The notes beneath the pieces were generated by a model. That model worked only from the letters and a program-made list of their open reading frames with translations. It did not search any database and had not been told where the DNA came from. From Aplysia californica (Eukaryota; Mollusca; Gastropoda; Aplysiida; Aplysiidae): a stretch of 64,000 nucleotides of DNA. Position numbers and translations under genes: made by a program. Below, in pieces: positions 48,301-57,900 of the stretch. Numbering within the stretch: position 1 is the first letter of the stretch; each line of letters starts with the position of its first letter. The DNA is taken from positions 219,818 to 283,817 of the forward strand of contig NW_004797325.1 of the NCBI RefSeq assembly GCF_000002075.1, given 5' to 3'.

Positions 48301-49738
48301 CTGCATTTTTTTGTGGGCTACTCTCTTGTAACACCTCTAGTAATCTTCGACACTTATATGACCCACTTGTCTTGCAAGTGCTGTAAATCTTTTACTGAAA
48401 CCGGCTGAGGCTCTGTACGGTGCTGCTGGCACATGATGTGTTAGTCTTATTGGGGGTCTGAGGGGAGAATGGTCTGCATTGTGTAGTTTTGGTCGGGTAG
48501 TAGTTTGTTCTCTGAGCCTTATTGAGTACAGAATCGTGGTGGTCACTTCATACTTGCCATTTTCAGTTTGTTTTTATTCTGAAGAAATGTAATTATTAAG
48601 CTACCGGCTCAGATAATGATATATTTTTCCTCTTTATGTAGACATACTTTTATCTGTACTTAATTATCTGTAACACTTTTTTCCTGCAAATTCTTAAAAT
48701 GCTCCACTATTTTAAATTTCAGAAAACATTTCTGCTTACTGAATGTGACAGATAACACACAAAAAATTGTAACAAAAAATAAGAGGACCAGATCTAGATG
48801 CCTATTTTTTTTACTTATCATGATACTAAATTACAAGGTTCTCAGATATCCTTACTTAGATCTAGTTGTTTGGATGTTACTTTTTTATTGTTTGTAAGCA
48901 AAGTGACACACATCTAGTAGGTCACCAAAGTGAAAGTAGTTGTGTGGCACTAGTGGTCTAGTGGTGGTGAAGCTCTCAGGCTCACAACAAACATAAGGGG
49001 GGGGGTTTTTTGGGGGTTCAAGCCCAGGCCGGATGTTGTGTCCTTGAGAAAGGCAGACAGATGCACTTTACTTTACATCACCCAGGTGGGAATGGGTATC
49101 CTGTTATAGAACAGTGAAAGATCTTGTCAGTTTGTTAGTGTTTGAGCACTTAAACAGCTGCTTGCACTGTATGACACTTCCTGTGAAGTTGAGATTGGGT
49201 CTGCTGGGGTGATTATATGGATTGTAAAGCACACAGAACTTGCTGGCGAGCAGGTATATATGCACTATACAATTGCTATTTATTATTCTTACATCACTAA
49301 AGTTTTTCATCTCAACTACTTGTGTAGGTGGTTGGCGGGTGCTCTGGTGTGGTTTGCTTCTTCTTTCCTATGAAACACCTGTCATCCTTATCTCTTCTTC
49401 TTTTTTAAGTTTTGTTATTCTCTTGTAAAACCTCTAATCTTCTGGCGCTCATATGACCTTATGCAGTTGCGAGCGGTGTAAAACCTCTACTAAAATTAAA
49501 ACAACTATTTCTGTATTTCAGGGGTTTTTACATCATCTAGAACTAGATCTTAATCGATGAGCTACAATTGTACAGAATTATTACAAGTTATTTTTTATTG
49601 TGACACTGATTGTACTTTACTATGTCGTAATGCTTTTCTTTTTTCTTTTTCTCTTATTTCAGACCAATTGTGCGCTCCAAGGGCCGCAAGTTTGAGCGTG
49701 CTCGTGGTCGCAGGAAGAGCAGAGGATACAAGGCATAA
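34107..49738 (+). CDS. RPL18: 60S ribosomal protein L18 (eL18), complete
   Basis: Exons are 34107-34109, 34242-34328, 39004-39111, 41299-41397, 46301-46424, 47215-47284 and 49663-49738. They sum to 567 nt, 188 residues plus TAA, the same length as the vertebrate protein. The protein begins [20 protein letters not shown] and ends [10 protein letters not shown]. All junctions are GT-AG. The protein is a structural component of the large ribosomal subunit. The start codon alone forms the coding part of exon 1, as in other ribosomal protein genes. No intron branches into another frame, and no internal stop or unusual residue was seen. The gene spans 15.6 kb, large for a ribosomal protein gene, because two introns of 4.7 and 4.9 kb are full of transposons. 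Confidence 0.98.
34242..34328 (+). CDS. RPL18: RPL18 exon 2
   Basis: Encodes [20 protein letters not shown] then DIYLRLLVK. Acceptor CTTCCCCAG, donor AAA|GTAAGT, phase 0. Confidence 0.97.
35079..36536. mobile_element. Element T2: TIR element with palindromic ends, nested in T1
   Basis: It is flanked by the perfect 9-bp duplication TCTGCATTA at 35070-35078 and 36537-36545. The left end has the palindrome CTATTCTCATCC..GATGAGAATAG at 35088-35112. The right end has CTATTCTCACCC..GGTGAGAATAG at 36504-36528. Further half-sites occur at 35128, 36119 and 36472. Removing element T3 leaves about 495 bp, so T2 is a MITE-sized, non-coding element. Confidence 0.85.
35150..36105. mobile_element. Element T3: short TIR element nested in T2
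   Basis: It is flanked by CTTGCGA at 35143-35149 and 36106-36112 (7 bp, or 8 with ACTTGCGA). The ends are TAGCAATGCCAAT and, in reverse, TAGCAATGACAAT. The size and duplication are hAT-like, but the family is inference. The interior is non-coding and is matched by the older copy at 41785-44154. Confidence 0.8.
37549..38142. mobile_element. Element T4: foldback-like MITE inside T1
   Basis: The left arm CAAGCGGATAGCTAGAGAAG at about 37553 and the right arm, in reverse AGAAGCGGATAGCTATAGAA ending near 38138, match for about 60 bp through GTTGGCCAATGTTT/CTGGCCGATATTT. An approximate TTCTAGA/ATCTAGT flank may be the target duplication. No coding capacity. Confidence 0.6.
38531..38728 (+). repeat. 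SINE-like repeat, family A, in RPL18 intron 2
   Basis: Full length with a short internal insertion (GGCCTAATGTTAGATCTA). The tail is TTGCCACTGCCGCAAAAC, then CTTACTAAAAC. It lies 275 bp before exon 3. Confidence 0.85.
39004..39111 (+). CDS. RPL18: RPL18 exon 3
   Basis: Encodes [20 protein letters not shown], then [16 protein letters not shown]. Acceptor ATATTCACAG, donor CTG|GTAAGT, phase 0. Confidence 0.97.
39112..41298 (+). other. RPL18 intron 3, unassigned
   Basis: No known repeat family is recognised. A 15-bp G run lies at about 40394, and an exact 28-bp tandem duplication (GTTCGGGAAGGAGTGGGGAT..) at about 40798-40853. No C/D or H/ACA snoRNA was found by eye. Confidence 0.5.
41299..41397 (+). 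CDS. RPL18: RPL18 exon 4
   Basis: Encodes [20 protein letters not shown], then [13 protein letters not shown]. Acceptor TTTTAAAG, donor AAG|GTATTG, phase 0. Confidence 0.97.
41785..44154. mobile_element. Older copy of element T3, with insertions
   Basis: It aligns with 35150-36105 in the same direction. The first part, 41785-42230, matches CCCGCTGCGC..GGAAAT and onward. The next part, 43130-43170, matches GATTCAGCACTAAAAATCAC. Later parts at 43620-43790 and 44040-44154 match the rest. The gaps are inserted sequence, one of them the TTAA element at 42432-43099. The ends are TAGCAATGACAATGG and, in reverse, AACAATGACAACG. No clear target duplication remains. Confidence 0.75.
42432..43099. mobile_element. 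Element T5: TTAA-flanked MITE, piggyBac-like
   Basis: The inverted ends CACATTACACCCTAA are perfect over 15 bp. They are bounded by TTAA at 42428-42431 and 43100-43103. It is 668 bp and non-coding, and sits inside the older T3 copy. The paralogous T3 at 35150 shows the uninterrupted site (CTTTAAGATCC), an empty-site proof of the insertion. Confidence 0.85.
44680..44961 (+). mobile_element. LINE 3' fragment inserted in T6
   Basis: It encodes [20 protein letters not shown], then [18 protein letters not shown] and [20 protein letters not shown]. This is the C-terminus of a reverse transcriptase protein, followed by a stop and an ATG-repeat tail. It is flanked by ACTATGCC at 44672-44679 and 44962-44969. 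It belongs to the same LINE family as 28330-29420 and is strongly 5'-truncated. The remaining open frame is intact. Confidence 0.9.
45287..46114. mobile_element. Element T7: TIR element, 6-bp target duplication, inside T6
   Basis: The ends CAGGGCTTCCAG and, in reverse, CAGAGCTTCCAG are flanked by ACTCAT at 45281-45286 and 46115-46120. The subterminal region has short CCGCAA/TTGCGG hairpins and a C run. The copy of T6 at 50046 lacks this insertion. It is 828 bp and non-coding; superfamily unassigned. Confidence 0.8.
46301..46424 (+). CDS. RPL18: RPL18 exon 5
   Basis: Encodes [20 protein letters not shown], then [20 protein letters not shown] and Q. Acceptor TTCACAG, donor CAGG|GTAAGT, phase 1. 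Confidence 0.97.
47215..47284 (+). CDS. RPL18: RPL18 exon 6
   Basis: Encodes [20 protein letters not shown], then SHTA across the junctions. Acceptor CTTTTTCAG, donor ACTGC|GTAAGT, phase 2. Confidence 0.97.
47484..47653 (+). repeat. SINE-like repeat, family A, in RPL18 intron 6
   Basis: The head is GTGGGTGGTTGGCGGGTGC and the tail CATATGACCTTATGCAGTTG, then GAGCACCGTAGAACC and TCTACTAAAA. The tail form GCAGTTGCGAGC is the one used by the full-length SINE at 31457. Confidence 0.85.
47915..48272 (+). repeat. Family C repeat
   Basis: It starts TTTAGGCCATTCCCAAAGAG, then TTATGCACAGTAGAATTG, and ends CACTCATACGACCTTAAGC, GTTGCGAGCCCCGTGAAAC and CTACTAAAAC. It lies in RPL18 intron 6. Confidence 0.85.
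48313..48402 (+). repeat. Family A 3' half
   Basis: CTACTCTCTTGTAACACC, then AATCTTCGACACTTATATG and CTTGCAAGTGCTGTAAATC. Confidence 0.75.
48947..49290 (+). repeat. tRNA-derived SINE, family D, full copy
   Basis: The A box is TAGTGGTCTAGTGGTGG, the B box GGTTCAAGCCC at 49015-49025. The block GTGTCCTTGAGAAAGGCAG, then ACCCAGGTGGGAATGGGTA, matches 24998-25395. The 3' end is TATACAATTGCTATTTATTA. A G/T-rich insertion splits the region just before the B box. Confidence 0.85.
49326..49500 (+). repeat. SINE-like repeat, family A, before the last RPL18 exon
   Basis: The head is AGGTGGTTGGCGGGTGCTC and the tail CATATGACCTTATGCAGTTG, then GAGCGGTGTAAAACC and TCTACTAAAA. It ends 162 bp before exon 7. 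Confidence 0.85.
49663..49738 (+). CDS. RPL18: RPL18 exon 7 and stop
   Basis: Encodes [20 protein letters not shown] then GYKA and TAA. The basic C-terminus is typical of eL18. Acceptor TATTTCAG. Confidence 0.97.
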
Positions 49739-49791
49739 GGCAATTACAACAATTTGCCAGCTCACAATATCGTTTTATCTGATAGTTCTGT

Positions 49792-49797
49792 AATAAA
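49792..49797 (+). terminator. RPL18 poly(A) signal
   Basis: AATAAA lies 53 nt after the stop codon, giving a short 3' UTR as usual for ribosomal protein genes. Cleavage is expected near 49815. Confidence 0.75.
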
Positions 49798-49883
49798 ACG
49801 GTTGATGACAGTCAATAATTACCTCTTTTTCTTGTTTTGTATGTTCTTGTTCACCATACTTCTTTCTTGCCGATACATATGAG

Positions 49884-49904
49884 CCCCCCCCCCCCCCCCC
49901 CCCC
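49884..49904. repeat. C21 run downstream of RPL18
   Basis: A pure 21-C run lies about 90 bp past the poly(A) signal. Confidence 0.85.
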
Positions 49905-50045
49905 TTGTACATGAAGCGTGCTTGAAGCCGAAGTTACCGTGCTTAAAGGCGTGTAATTTATATGGCAAAAATTCGATAAGAGCCGTTTAGCGTGCTTGAG
50001 TCCGAAACGTGATTTAAGCCGGCGTGCTTAAAGCCGGCACGGACT
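49905..50045. mobile_element. Partial TIR end with repeated CGTGCTT motif
   Basis: Reading inward from the right it begins CAGTCCGTGCCGGCTTTAAG, directly next to TA. It carries five GTGCTTGAAG/GTGCTTAAAG-like motifs. It looks like one end of another TA-flanked mariner/pogo-type element that abuts or cut into the element at 50046. The other end was not found. Confidence 0.45.
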
Positions 50046-50840
50046 GTATAACGAGAGGGAGGGGGCCGGTGCGAAATGTCCGTTATAGCAGGATTCTCGT
50101 TAAAAGGGATCCAGTAATAAATTCAAGGGAAATAGTAAAGTAGGTCTAATCTATAATTTGGCGTTCTGTTTATTCCTTTGTGTTTCCCCTGATGATGATT
50201 TTTTCAACATGATCTCAAGGTCTTAATTGATAAAAAATCGAATCAGGTTTCTTTCTCTAGTACTAGCAATGTTGACAAATCGGCCTTGGCGATCAGAAAG
50301 AAGGGGCTCTGGCTCTAGGCTAACTCGCCCGCAGTGTTGTCCCCCACCCCACCACACCCTGTAGTGCGTTGCGTCTGCTCACGCACGTCACACATTCACT
50401 CCATCCATCTATCACAGCATTGTGACCTCTCCATCCCGCACCAGAGAAGTGAGAGGCACGGTATGCCTAGATAATCTAGACTGGGCTGGCCTATCACGCG
50501 ATGCGTTCTGCTTGTGTCTGCGCATGCCACACCCTCCCCACTCATTCACTGCGGCCTTCATTGTTGATTCGCGTGGGCTCTCCCATTCCTTGTTTCGCTG
50601 GATCACCGACAACTTTCTCAACTGGCAAGGTTTTAGTTTTATAGGTTTGATTGGTCTGTGCGCTGTGCACAGCAGCAGCAATATTCTGTTATAAACGACT
50701 CGCATGACGGTCTGATTGCGCAATAGCAGTATTTTATTTACAAATATAAAGAAGGAAAAAAAACAGGGTTTTAGAACAGTGTCTTTATATTATAACAGAC
50801 TTCTCGTTGTTTCAGGACTCGTTATAAGTGGACTCCACTG
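50046..50840. mobile_element. Second copy of element T6, reversed
   Basis: It aligns in reverse with 44302-46240 but lacks both the LINE fragment and element T7, which defines both insertions exactly. The right end is GGACTCCACTG followed by TA. The left end lacks about the first 14 bp of the TIR. Confidence 0.8.
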
Positions 50841-50944
50841 TATCAAAGGAAAACCAAGAAGGGGGAAGTGACATTTCATTTTGGCAATATTTTGACGCTG
50901 CTGCAGCAGGCATCATATCCGGTCCGTGTGGTACATGTATTGTC

Positions 50945-51629
50945 CTGTCCCAGTAGAATTATGCAAATTTAGATGGCCAAATTATGCACAAAAAAGAGCA
51001 AAATTATGCAAGTTACCGTAACACCATTCGCGACATGTTTTGCACTTTTTCAGCAAGAATTTTCATGTTTTATGTAGGCCTACAGAAAAATTGAAAACAG
51101 AACATATCAGTATCAGTAATTCTTTGTGTATTTAGAAAGAAAACAATACACATCAGTCAGAAAAAAACAACCAAAAAATATAATCTCTGTACTGTACTGT
51201 AACTGTCAGCTGTAGATCTAGATCTCTATAGAGAGGAAAGAAAAATGTTAAAAAAAAAAAAATTTTAAAAAGGACATCTGGACCTCTGATGCTGGCACAT
51301 TACTAAAACCAGGGACACCTGTCATACATGAAACATAAGCAGACTTGAGAACAACAACTTTTGATGGATTGAAAAATTGAACATGCTCAAGGAACAAACC
51401 CCAACCCATAACTAACCAAGATCTTCTAACAAAGGAAGTAACCAACTTTTCACTTAAATGAGACTTATTTACAGTGATTACTTCCCTTAAGTCACACGGC
51501 GAGGCGTTAATATTGTTTTGAAGAAACAAAGGAAAATAACGAAAAAACGCGGGGAATCCAAATTATGCAAATGTTGCAGTATTACGCGAAAAAACGCGGC
51601 CGCACAATCGCATAATAGTACGGGGACAG
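50945..51629. mobile_element. Element T8: TIR element, 6-bp target duplication
   Basis: The ends CTGTCCCAGTAGAATTATGC and, in reverse, CTGTCCCCGTACTATTATGC are flanked by ATTGTC at 50939-50944 and 51630-51635. Short AAATTATGCA motifs repeat near both ends. It is 685 bp and non-coding; superfamily unassigned. Confidence 0.8.
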
Positions 51630-51742
51630 ATTGTCAGCACGCTTCCTCATCTCATCAACAGAATGCACACTAAGCAACAGCTTACTGGCGTTCTGCAAAT
51701 CTTGTGTCACGACGTGGTGGAATCAAGCGCTCATATAAATAT

Positions 51743-53212
51743 CTAGCATCTGTGTTTGTCGCGACCTGCGAATTACGGCCGCGATTTTTGGCAAATTTTG
51801 GTCCACGAATCGCCCCCGCGATTTTTGCATTTTTCAAAAAAACACAAAAAACCCCACCGCTTGAGAATAAAAAATCTAAAAACAAACTCCGGGGAATAAA
51901 AGTCGAGAAACTAAAAATGAAAACATACAATAACCCCAAAAATAAAGAAACCGAACCTCATTAACTTTACTTTCAGAAAGAAAAACTAGAAAATTTAGTT
52001 TCCCTTCCTCTTCACTTCATCTCTTTCTCACTTGTTGACACCACGTTGATTTGTTATTTTCAATGAAATTTCATGTGAAGAATAAGTAGGCTACACTACA
52101 TAATTTATGTATTGCTGTTTCCCTTTAACTTTAATTAGTCCCTCTTTATTGTGTTTTAATTTTCCTTGTTATTATTCTGATGTGGGTTTTTGGGGGGGGG
52201 GTTTAAGGTTTTTTGGGGGGGGTTTTTGGTAAGTGTTTTACGGCGCTCGCAACTGCATAAGGTCATATGAGCGTGCATGGCACGTTAAACTTTTTCAGTT
52301 GGTTGGAAATTTTGAATTTTGCCTGGGTGGCGGCCGAAACCTACTCTTATCGATTTTAGACCACCAAGGGATCTTAAACGTGCGCAACTTGCACACGGGA
52401 CCTCCAAGAGTTTTCGCCCTTTTCCGAGATGGCTAGTGTGCAGATCTTTCCTACCTGAAGATGAGGGGTGTGGCTGAAAGACAGCAGTAAGAAGGAGCCA
52501 AGGAGTAGCAGTAGAAAGGCTGCAGAAAGAGTCAGGAGCCCAGAGGAGGGGGCAAAGGAGGTGAGGGGGTGGGGACAGGAAAAGGAGACGAAAGCAGAGG
52601 ACAGAACATTGTTAGAGAGCAGGACAGGAGGTGAAAGGAGACAATTCTAGAGAAGAAAATATTTTCAGACGCTACCCGGGACCTTTGAATGAGAGGTGAA
52701 CACCTTAACTTAACCTGTAGGCCACGAGAGCCGCTTTTTTTATGTTTATATAGCGTATGTTATTTAATTTGATGTTGTTTCTGCCTTTTTTTAAAGATGT
52801 GTTATGCTCTACCAAAACTGAATACTGACACTGGCAGGCCCCTTGTGTGTGATTCCATGATTTACTTGTAAGTAATATGTACTTTTTCTTGAATTAAACA
52901 CGTTTAGGGTTAAATCGGCCAATCTTCGGGTAGGTTAACACGTCTTTATTTGTTAATTTTTATAGTTGTTTATGTGCTGTTCTAATTTTGATTTCATTCT
53001 ATTTTGAAATTTGTATTTTTCACGTTTTACATCCTGTGTGGCTACAAATGATATTCTGGTTACATAAAACAGAACGCAAGAAATTCTGGTGCTTTAGATA
53101 AGTTACCTCTGTCAACATATTGCAATTGCAAATACGTCGTCACAGAGAGTTGAAAGCTTGAAAATTAATGGCAACTTTTGGACAAAAAAATGGCAATAAA
53201 CGCAGATGCTAG
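51743..53212. mobile_element. Element T9a: left member of an inverted pair
   Basis: Both ends carry CTAGCATCTG (CTAGCATCTGTGTTTGTCGC and, in reverse, CTAGCATCTGCGTTTATTGC). ATAT lies at both outer edges. It is an inverted copy of 53356-54203 over nearly its whole length and is interrupted by the SINE at 52229-52734. Confidence 0.75.
52229..52734 (-). repeat. Full-length tRNA-derived SINE, reversed
   Basis: This is the reverse copy of the SINE at 31457-31983. On the reverse strand it has head GCGGCTCTCGTGGCCTACAG, a CT-rich body, CCACCCAGGCAAAATTC, and tail GCTCATATGACCTTATGCAG followed by TTGCGAGCGCCGTAAAAC. Its B box is damaged. It is inserted in element T9a and absent from the inverted partner. 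Confidence 0.9.
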
Positions 53213-53355
53213 ATATATGGAGTTATCGTCTCATCTTACATAAAGTTTATAGCCTGTTTATTTGCCTTGATTTTGATTTTTTAAAATACCCATTTATCTT
53301 AATTAGAAGTTGAGATATTTGCAACTGAAGGAGGTAAAGGTCGCCTGGTACGTCT

Positions 53356-54203
53356 CTAGCATCTGCGTTTGTTGCCTTTTTTTGTCCAAAAGTTGCTATT
53401 AATTTTCAAGCTTTCAGCTCTCTGTGACAACATATAGCAATGTTGATAGGGATAACTTAATCTAAAGTACCAGGATTTCTTGTGGTCTGTTTTAAGCATC
53501 CAGAATATAATTTGCAGCCACACAGAGTGTAAAAACGTGAAAAATAAAGGTTTCAGTTTCACAATAGAAAGAATGAAATCAAAATTAGAACAACAAACAA
53601 CCAGAAAAATTAACAAATATGGACGTGTGTCAACCAATCCATAGAGCGGCCGTTTTAACCCTAAACGCATGTAATTGAAGAAAAAGTACAGGATCTAACA
53701 TGTAGATCATGGAATCGCACACAAGGGGCCTGCCAGTGACAGTATTCGTTTTTGGTGGAGACGCGCTGTAATAATATAACACTTTAAAAAAAGGTAGGAA
53801 CAACATTACGCTATATATAAATAAACACCCAAAAAATGTAAAAACAACGCATCAGAACAATAACGAGAAAAAAAATTAACACACCAACAAAATAAAACAC
53901 AACAAAGAGGGAAGCATGAAAGAGAAACAGTTATAGTTTGTAATGTAGCCTAATTTCGTTCTTCACATAAAAATAGCAAATCAACGTAATGTTAAAAAGT
54001 GAGAAAGAGGCGAAAGTGAAAATAAACTTTCTTTCTATAAAAGTAAAGAGGTTTGGTTTCTTTTTTTTTCACGAGTATTATTCCCCGTTTTTGTTTTAAA
54101 ATTATTTTTTCTTCCCGGCGGTGGCTTTTAGTTGGAAAAATGCAATATTCGCGGACCCCCCAAAAAAGCCAAAAATCGCGGCCGCAACAAACTCAGATGC
54201 TAG
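53356..54203. mobile_element. Element T9b: right member of an inverted pair
   Basis: It is 848 bp, bounded by CTAGCATCTGCGTTTGTTGC and, in reverse, CTAGCATCTGAGTTTGTTGC. It lacks the SINE found in its partner and is non-coding. The two members are separated by about 143 bp. Confidence 0.75.
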
Positions 54204-54609
54204 GTATATATATCAGTATCAGAAGCAGAGGTACAATTAATTAATGAGAAAAGGTCTCAAAAGGTTGATGACTTCCATAGCTTGAGTCTTTGGAAACTGA
54301 AAATTTTTTGTGCCTTCAATCAATATTTTTCAATAGGGCTGAAATGTTTTAAAATTGACATAAAACTAAAAGGTGTTGAGCCGAAAATAAAACATTTGAT
54401 AAAAATTGCCAAACTTTCAAAATCGCCAATTTCATTTTGATGAGCACCTGATGTCACCATGATGCCTCACATTTGTTCATGAGTTCATGTAGATGTGTTT
54501 TATATTTTATGCCTTCATCAACACAATTCAGATCATTTAGTTGGGCCAACCCAGACTGAGGAGGACACATTGTATTGTACAACATCCCGAATCCCAGCGC
54601 AAAGATCAA

Positions 54610-54715
54610 GGTACAACGTATTAGACAAAAATTTCTCCCAACTCAAGAATTGAACTCGAGCCTCCTGGATTAACAGTGAAGCACCTAACCGTTACACACC
54701 ACAGACACAGGTGTA
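54610..54715 (-). repeat. tRNA-like SINE head
   Basis: On the reverse strand an A-box-like GTAACGGTTAGGTG precedes a B box GAGTTCAATTC, with a GGGAGAAATTT continuation. It is too diverged to be a tRNA gene. Confidence 0.5.
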
Positions 54716-54734
54716 CTCTGCAAAGTTTGGTTAA

Positions 54735-54955
54735 CCCTATCCGTACATCGTGTTTCACTATCGTATCCATACAACATGGGGAAATCTGTGCCGCCACTTT
54801 CCAAAGAGGAAATTTATTGGTTAATTCGATCCGTACGCTTTGCATAGCAGTCTGTCAAAATTATTTTTTGAGAAATACTGAAAGTTTTAAAGAGATCTTC
54901 GCGCTAGAAGTATTCTAAAATGTGAAGAATACAACCCCAGGGCGTACGGATAGGG
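54735..54955. mobile_element. Element T10: 221-bp piggyBac-like MITE
   Basis: It is flanked by TTAA at 54731-54734 and 54956-54959. The ends are CCCTATCCGTAC and, in reverse, CCCTATCCGTACGCCC. The CCYT start and TTAA target are piggyBac hallmarks. No coding capacity. Confidence 0.85.
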
Positions 54956-54959
54956 TTAA

Positions 54960-57900
54960 GTTGAGGTAGAGAGTGTACCACAGCCCAGCAAAAGAGGCAG
55001 AGAAGCTTCCCGGGCGAAGAAGAACAGCTGATCCTAGCAGAGGGATAAATAAAAGTAAAAGGGTAAAACTGTAAAACATGACACAGGGAGCATCATTCCT
55101 GTAAAATTTTGACCCAACTGTTCGACTTTGTAATTTATCTACCTTGATAGTGATAGATATGGTCGCTTTTAAGGACAAGTGGGCTAACCCAGGTTTCGGG
55201 GGTTTCCAGAAATCTTGACTAACACCAAAAGTGGGCATTGCCCTACCTATAGTAGAAGTTTGGTTTCATTGGTGTTTTTTGTCTGGTTATAGAGAAAACT
55301 CTCCTTGGATTTTCTCAAAACAGCATTTTTGGGGGGATGCTCCCTTGTGCTTAGATTAGAAGCAACCATATGTCGCTTGGAATTCGTACAACAAAAAGAT
55401 TGACGCATCCCGCCAATTTGCGACAGGCATGAAATCCCTGCTACACTGCCAAATTCATGCACATCTAAAGTTGGGCGGTAACAGTAACACTAGTAACAGA
55501 TTTTGACGACAATGAAAATATGAAAGTGAAGAAATTCGCTTCACTGATCAATTTATTACTCAAGTGTTGAAATACATATATAATACAGTCACGCAATTCA
55601 TTCCTTTGTAATTTGCTTAGCAAATGAAATAAGATAGCCATAATGAATGTTTGTACAGCTGTATTATAATAATAATATATAATTCTAGAGGGCCGTTTGG
55701 TGGTTTATATAAAGTTACGAAATCCACAGTCCACATCTTTGGAAACAATTATTTGTATCATGTGCCATGTACAACTGTACTGCATACCAATCAAATGCGT
55801 ACATAATGTCAGTAAGATTATACATGACTGTACGACTTGCAGAAAAATGATGCGTACACAATGATTCCTGAAAGCTGGGTTTGATTTATTGTTAATATCA
55901 AGTACAGAGATCTGGTACATGTCCAAACAGGGGCTTCTGGTTCTTCGTTCTGCACTCAAATAATATAATATTTGTAAGTCACAATCAACCCCCACCCCAA
56001 TCTAAAAAAAAAAGACTTGAAATTTTCCCCAATCAACTGCAGCCAAAGAAAGAAACTTGCAACTCATGTCATTTTCCACACTTTTAACATTTTCATTTCA
56101 CATATTTTTTTCACAAAAAATGGCAAAAGTTAAACCAAAATATAACTGCAGTGTGTTTCTCCAAAATGTGGAGGAAGAAACTTCATGTAAATCATGTATT
56201 GCAATAAGCAAATTAAAAATGAAATTATATTTTACTTAAAGTTCATCTTTGATTTTTTTTAAAAACCCTACTTTCTGACATAAATATAATTAATTTTATA
56301 TGTACCAGTATACTTCAAACGTGCACAATGTGTATTTCATATATCTAAACACAAAAATTCCCTCTCACTAGTCTCACTGATGACCTTTAACTTCTTTTGG
56401 TAGAACTGGAATTGATATCCCTCACTCCACTCCAAAGCAACATATTTATAAGAGGGTGGCCTACACTAGTGACAGTAAAAATAAAGTGTTTTTTTTTTCA
56501 ATTCAAGAAAGCACCTTGGGATTGGGACATTTGTTACTGCATATCAACATCATGGCCTGACATTGGTGCAAAGACTCACAGGCCTGCATTTACAGTTACA
56601 TGCATTTTGTTGTCTCTTGGATTTTGCTTTAAATAAACAGATTCATGAAATTGGCAACACGTTTGAAGAAACAGTCTCTGCTGACATGTAATTGACAGGT
56701 AGATGTACACACAATGTATGTACTTTGTACCCAAGGATCCTCTGGTTGTTTGAAGTAGAACTGAAGTGAATACACATCATGATTTATGGACAAAGTTTCC
56801 TGAAATAGGGACGAAAACTTGGTCCCGGTGCTTGTAAAAGACAGACTGGAGGTTGAATTAAAAGTTACGAAGCCAATGGTTCATGTAAAACGCTGATCCA
56901 ACCTCTATCCACAATTGAAAAGACTGATGAGTTATCATTCTAATGGAAATAATACATACATCACGCCTACTTTGAAGTTGTCTTTAGGCTATTCCCAAAG
57001 GGGGGATATAAACATGTTCTTATGCACAGTGGAATTGTAAATGGGCTGATTTATCAATGTCACACTCAAACTGTGCCAGAACAACATAGGGGGAACTGCT
57101 GCTTTTTCTTTCCTCATCCTTACCAATGTCATTTTTCCTCTACATGTACTTCTTTTGTATGTCTGTCACTCTCTTGTAAACTGCTATTTCTTGGGTGCCT
57201 TGATAGTCAAAGCAGACTTAACACTGTTGAGGTTAGAGAGGTTAGTGGAGTAAGCCCGATTCCCCGTTTGGACTTCTCTGTTGACATCCATATATATATA
57301 TATATATATCTTGGCGCTCATATGACCATATTATTATTATGCAGATGCAAGTGCCATAAAAATCTTACTAAAACAAACAAACAAGCCTATTTTTGAAAAT
57401 CGCATAGTTTCCTACAAGAGGAGAGGGATACTAAATTTTTATGTATTATTAATGATGTAAAAAAAGTATCAAAGGAAAGTAGGCCATACACAAAATCCAG
57501 TTATGCAATGGGTATAAAAAAGAACTTAGTCACCTACCCCTGCAATGAAGAGGTAGAATATAATATAATACATGACGTATAGAAGAATGTCTCACAGAAG
57601 CTGGTTACATTTCATTATGTACATGTATGCTGTTTTCTTTTCCCATTTTCACCGTGACCTTAAAAATTTTCACAATCGGCGCCGAAAGGCCTTCAGTGAA
57701 CTTCCTTTTTTGTAGGCTACATGTACAAGTCCATGTCACACAACTGGTCATATTTTCACACAAACCATCAAAAAAGAAAGTGGCTCCCTGTCAAATGAGA
57801 ATGCATATATTATATAACATAGCTGTAAGAGCGAGAAATACATCAAATTTTAGGTTCTAGTCTTGCTATTTTAATGAGGAATGTGCCCCCTGACTTTGTG

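Noticed and set aside
34329-49662. Intronic snoRNA genes in RPL18
   Set aside because: Several ATGATG or CTGA strings exist, but no pair of C and D boxes with a closing stem at proper spacing was found.
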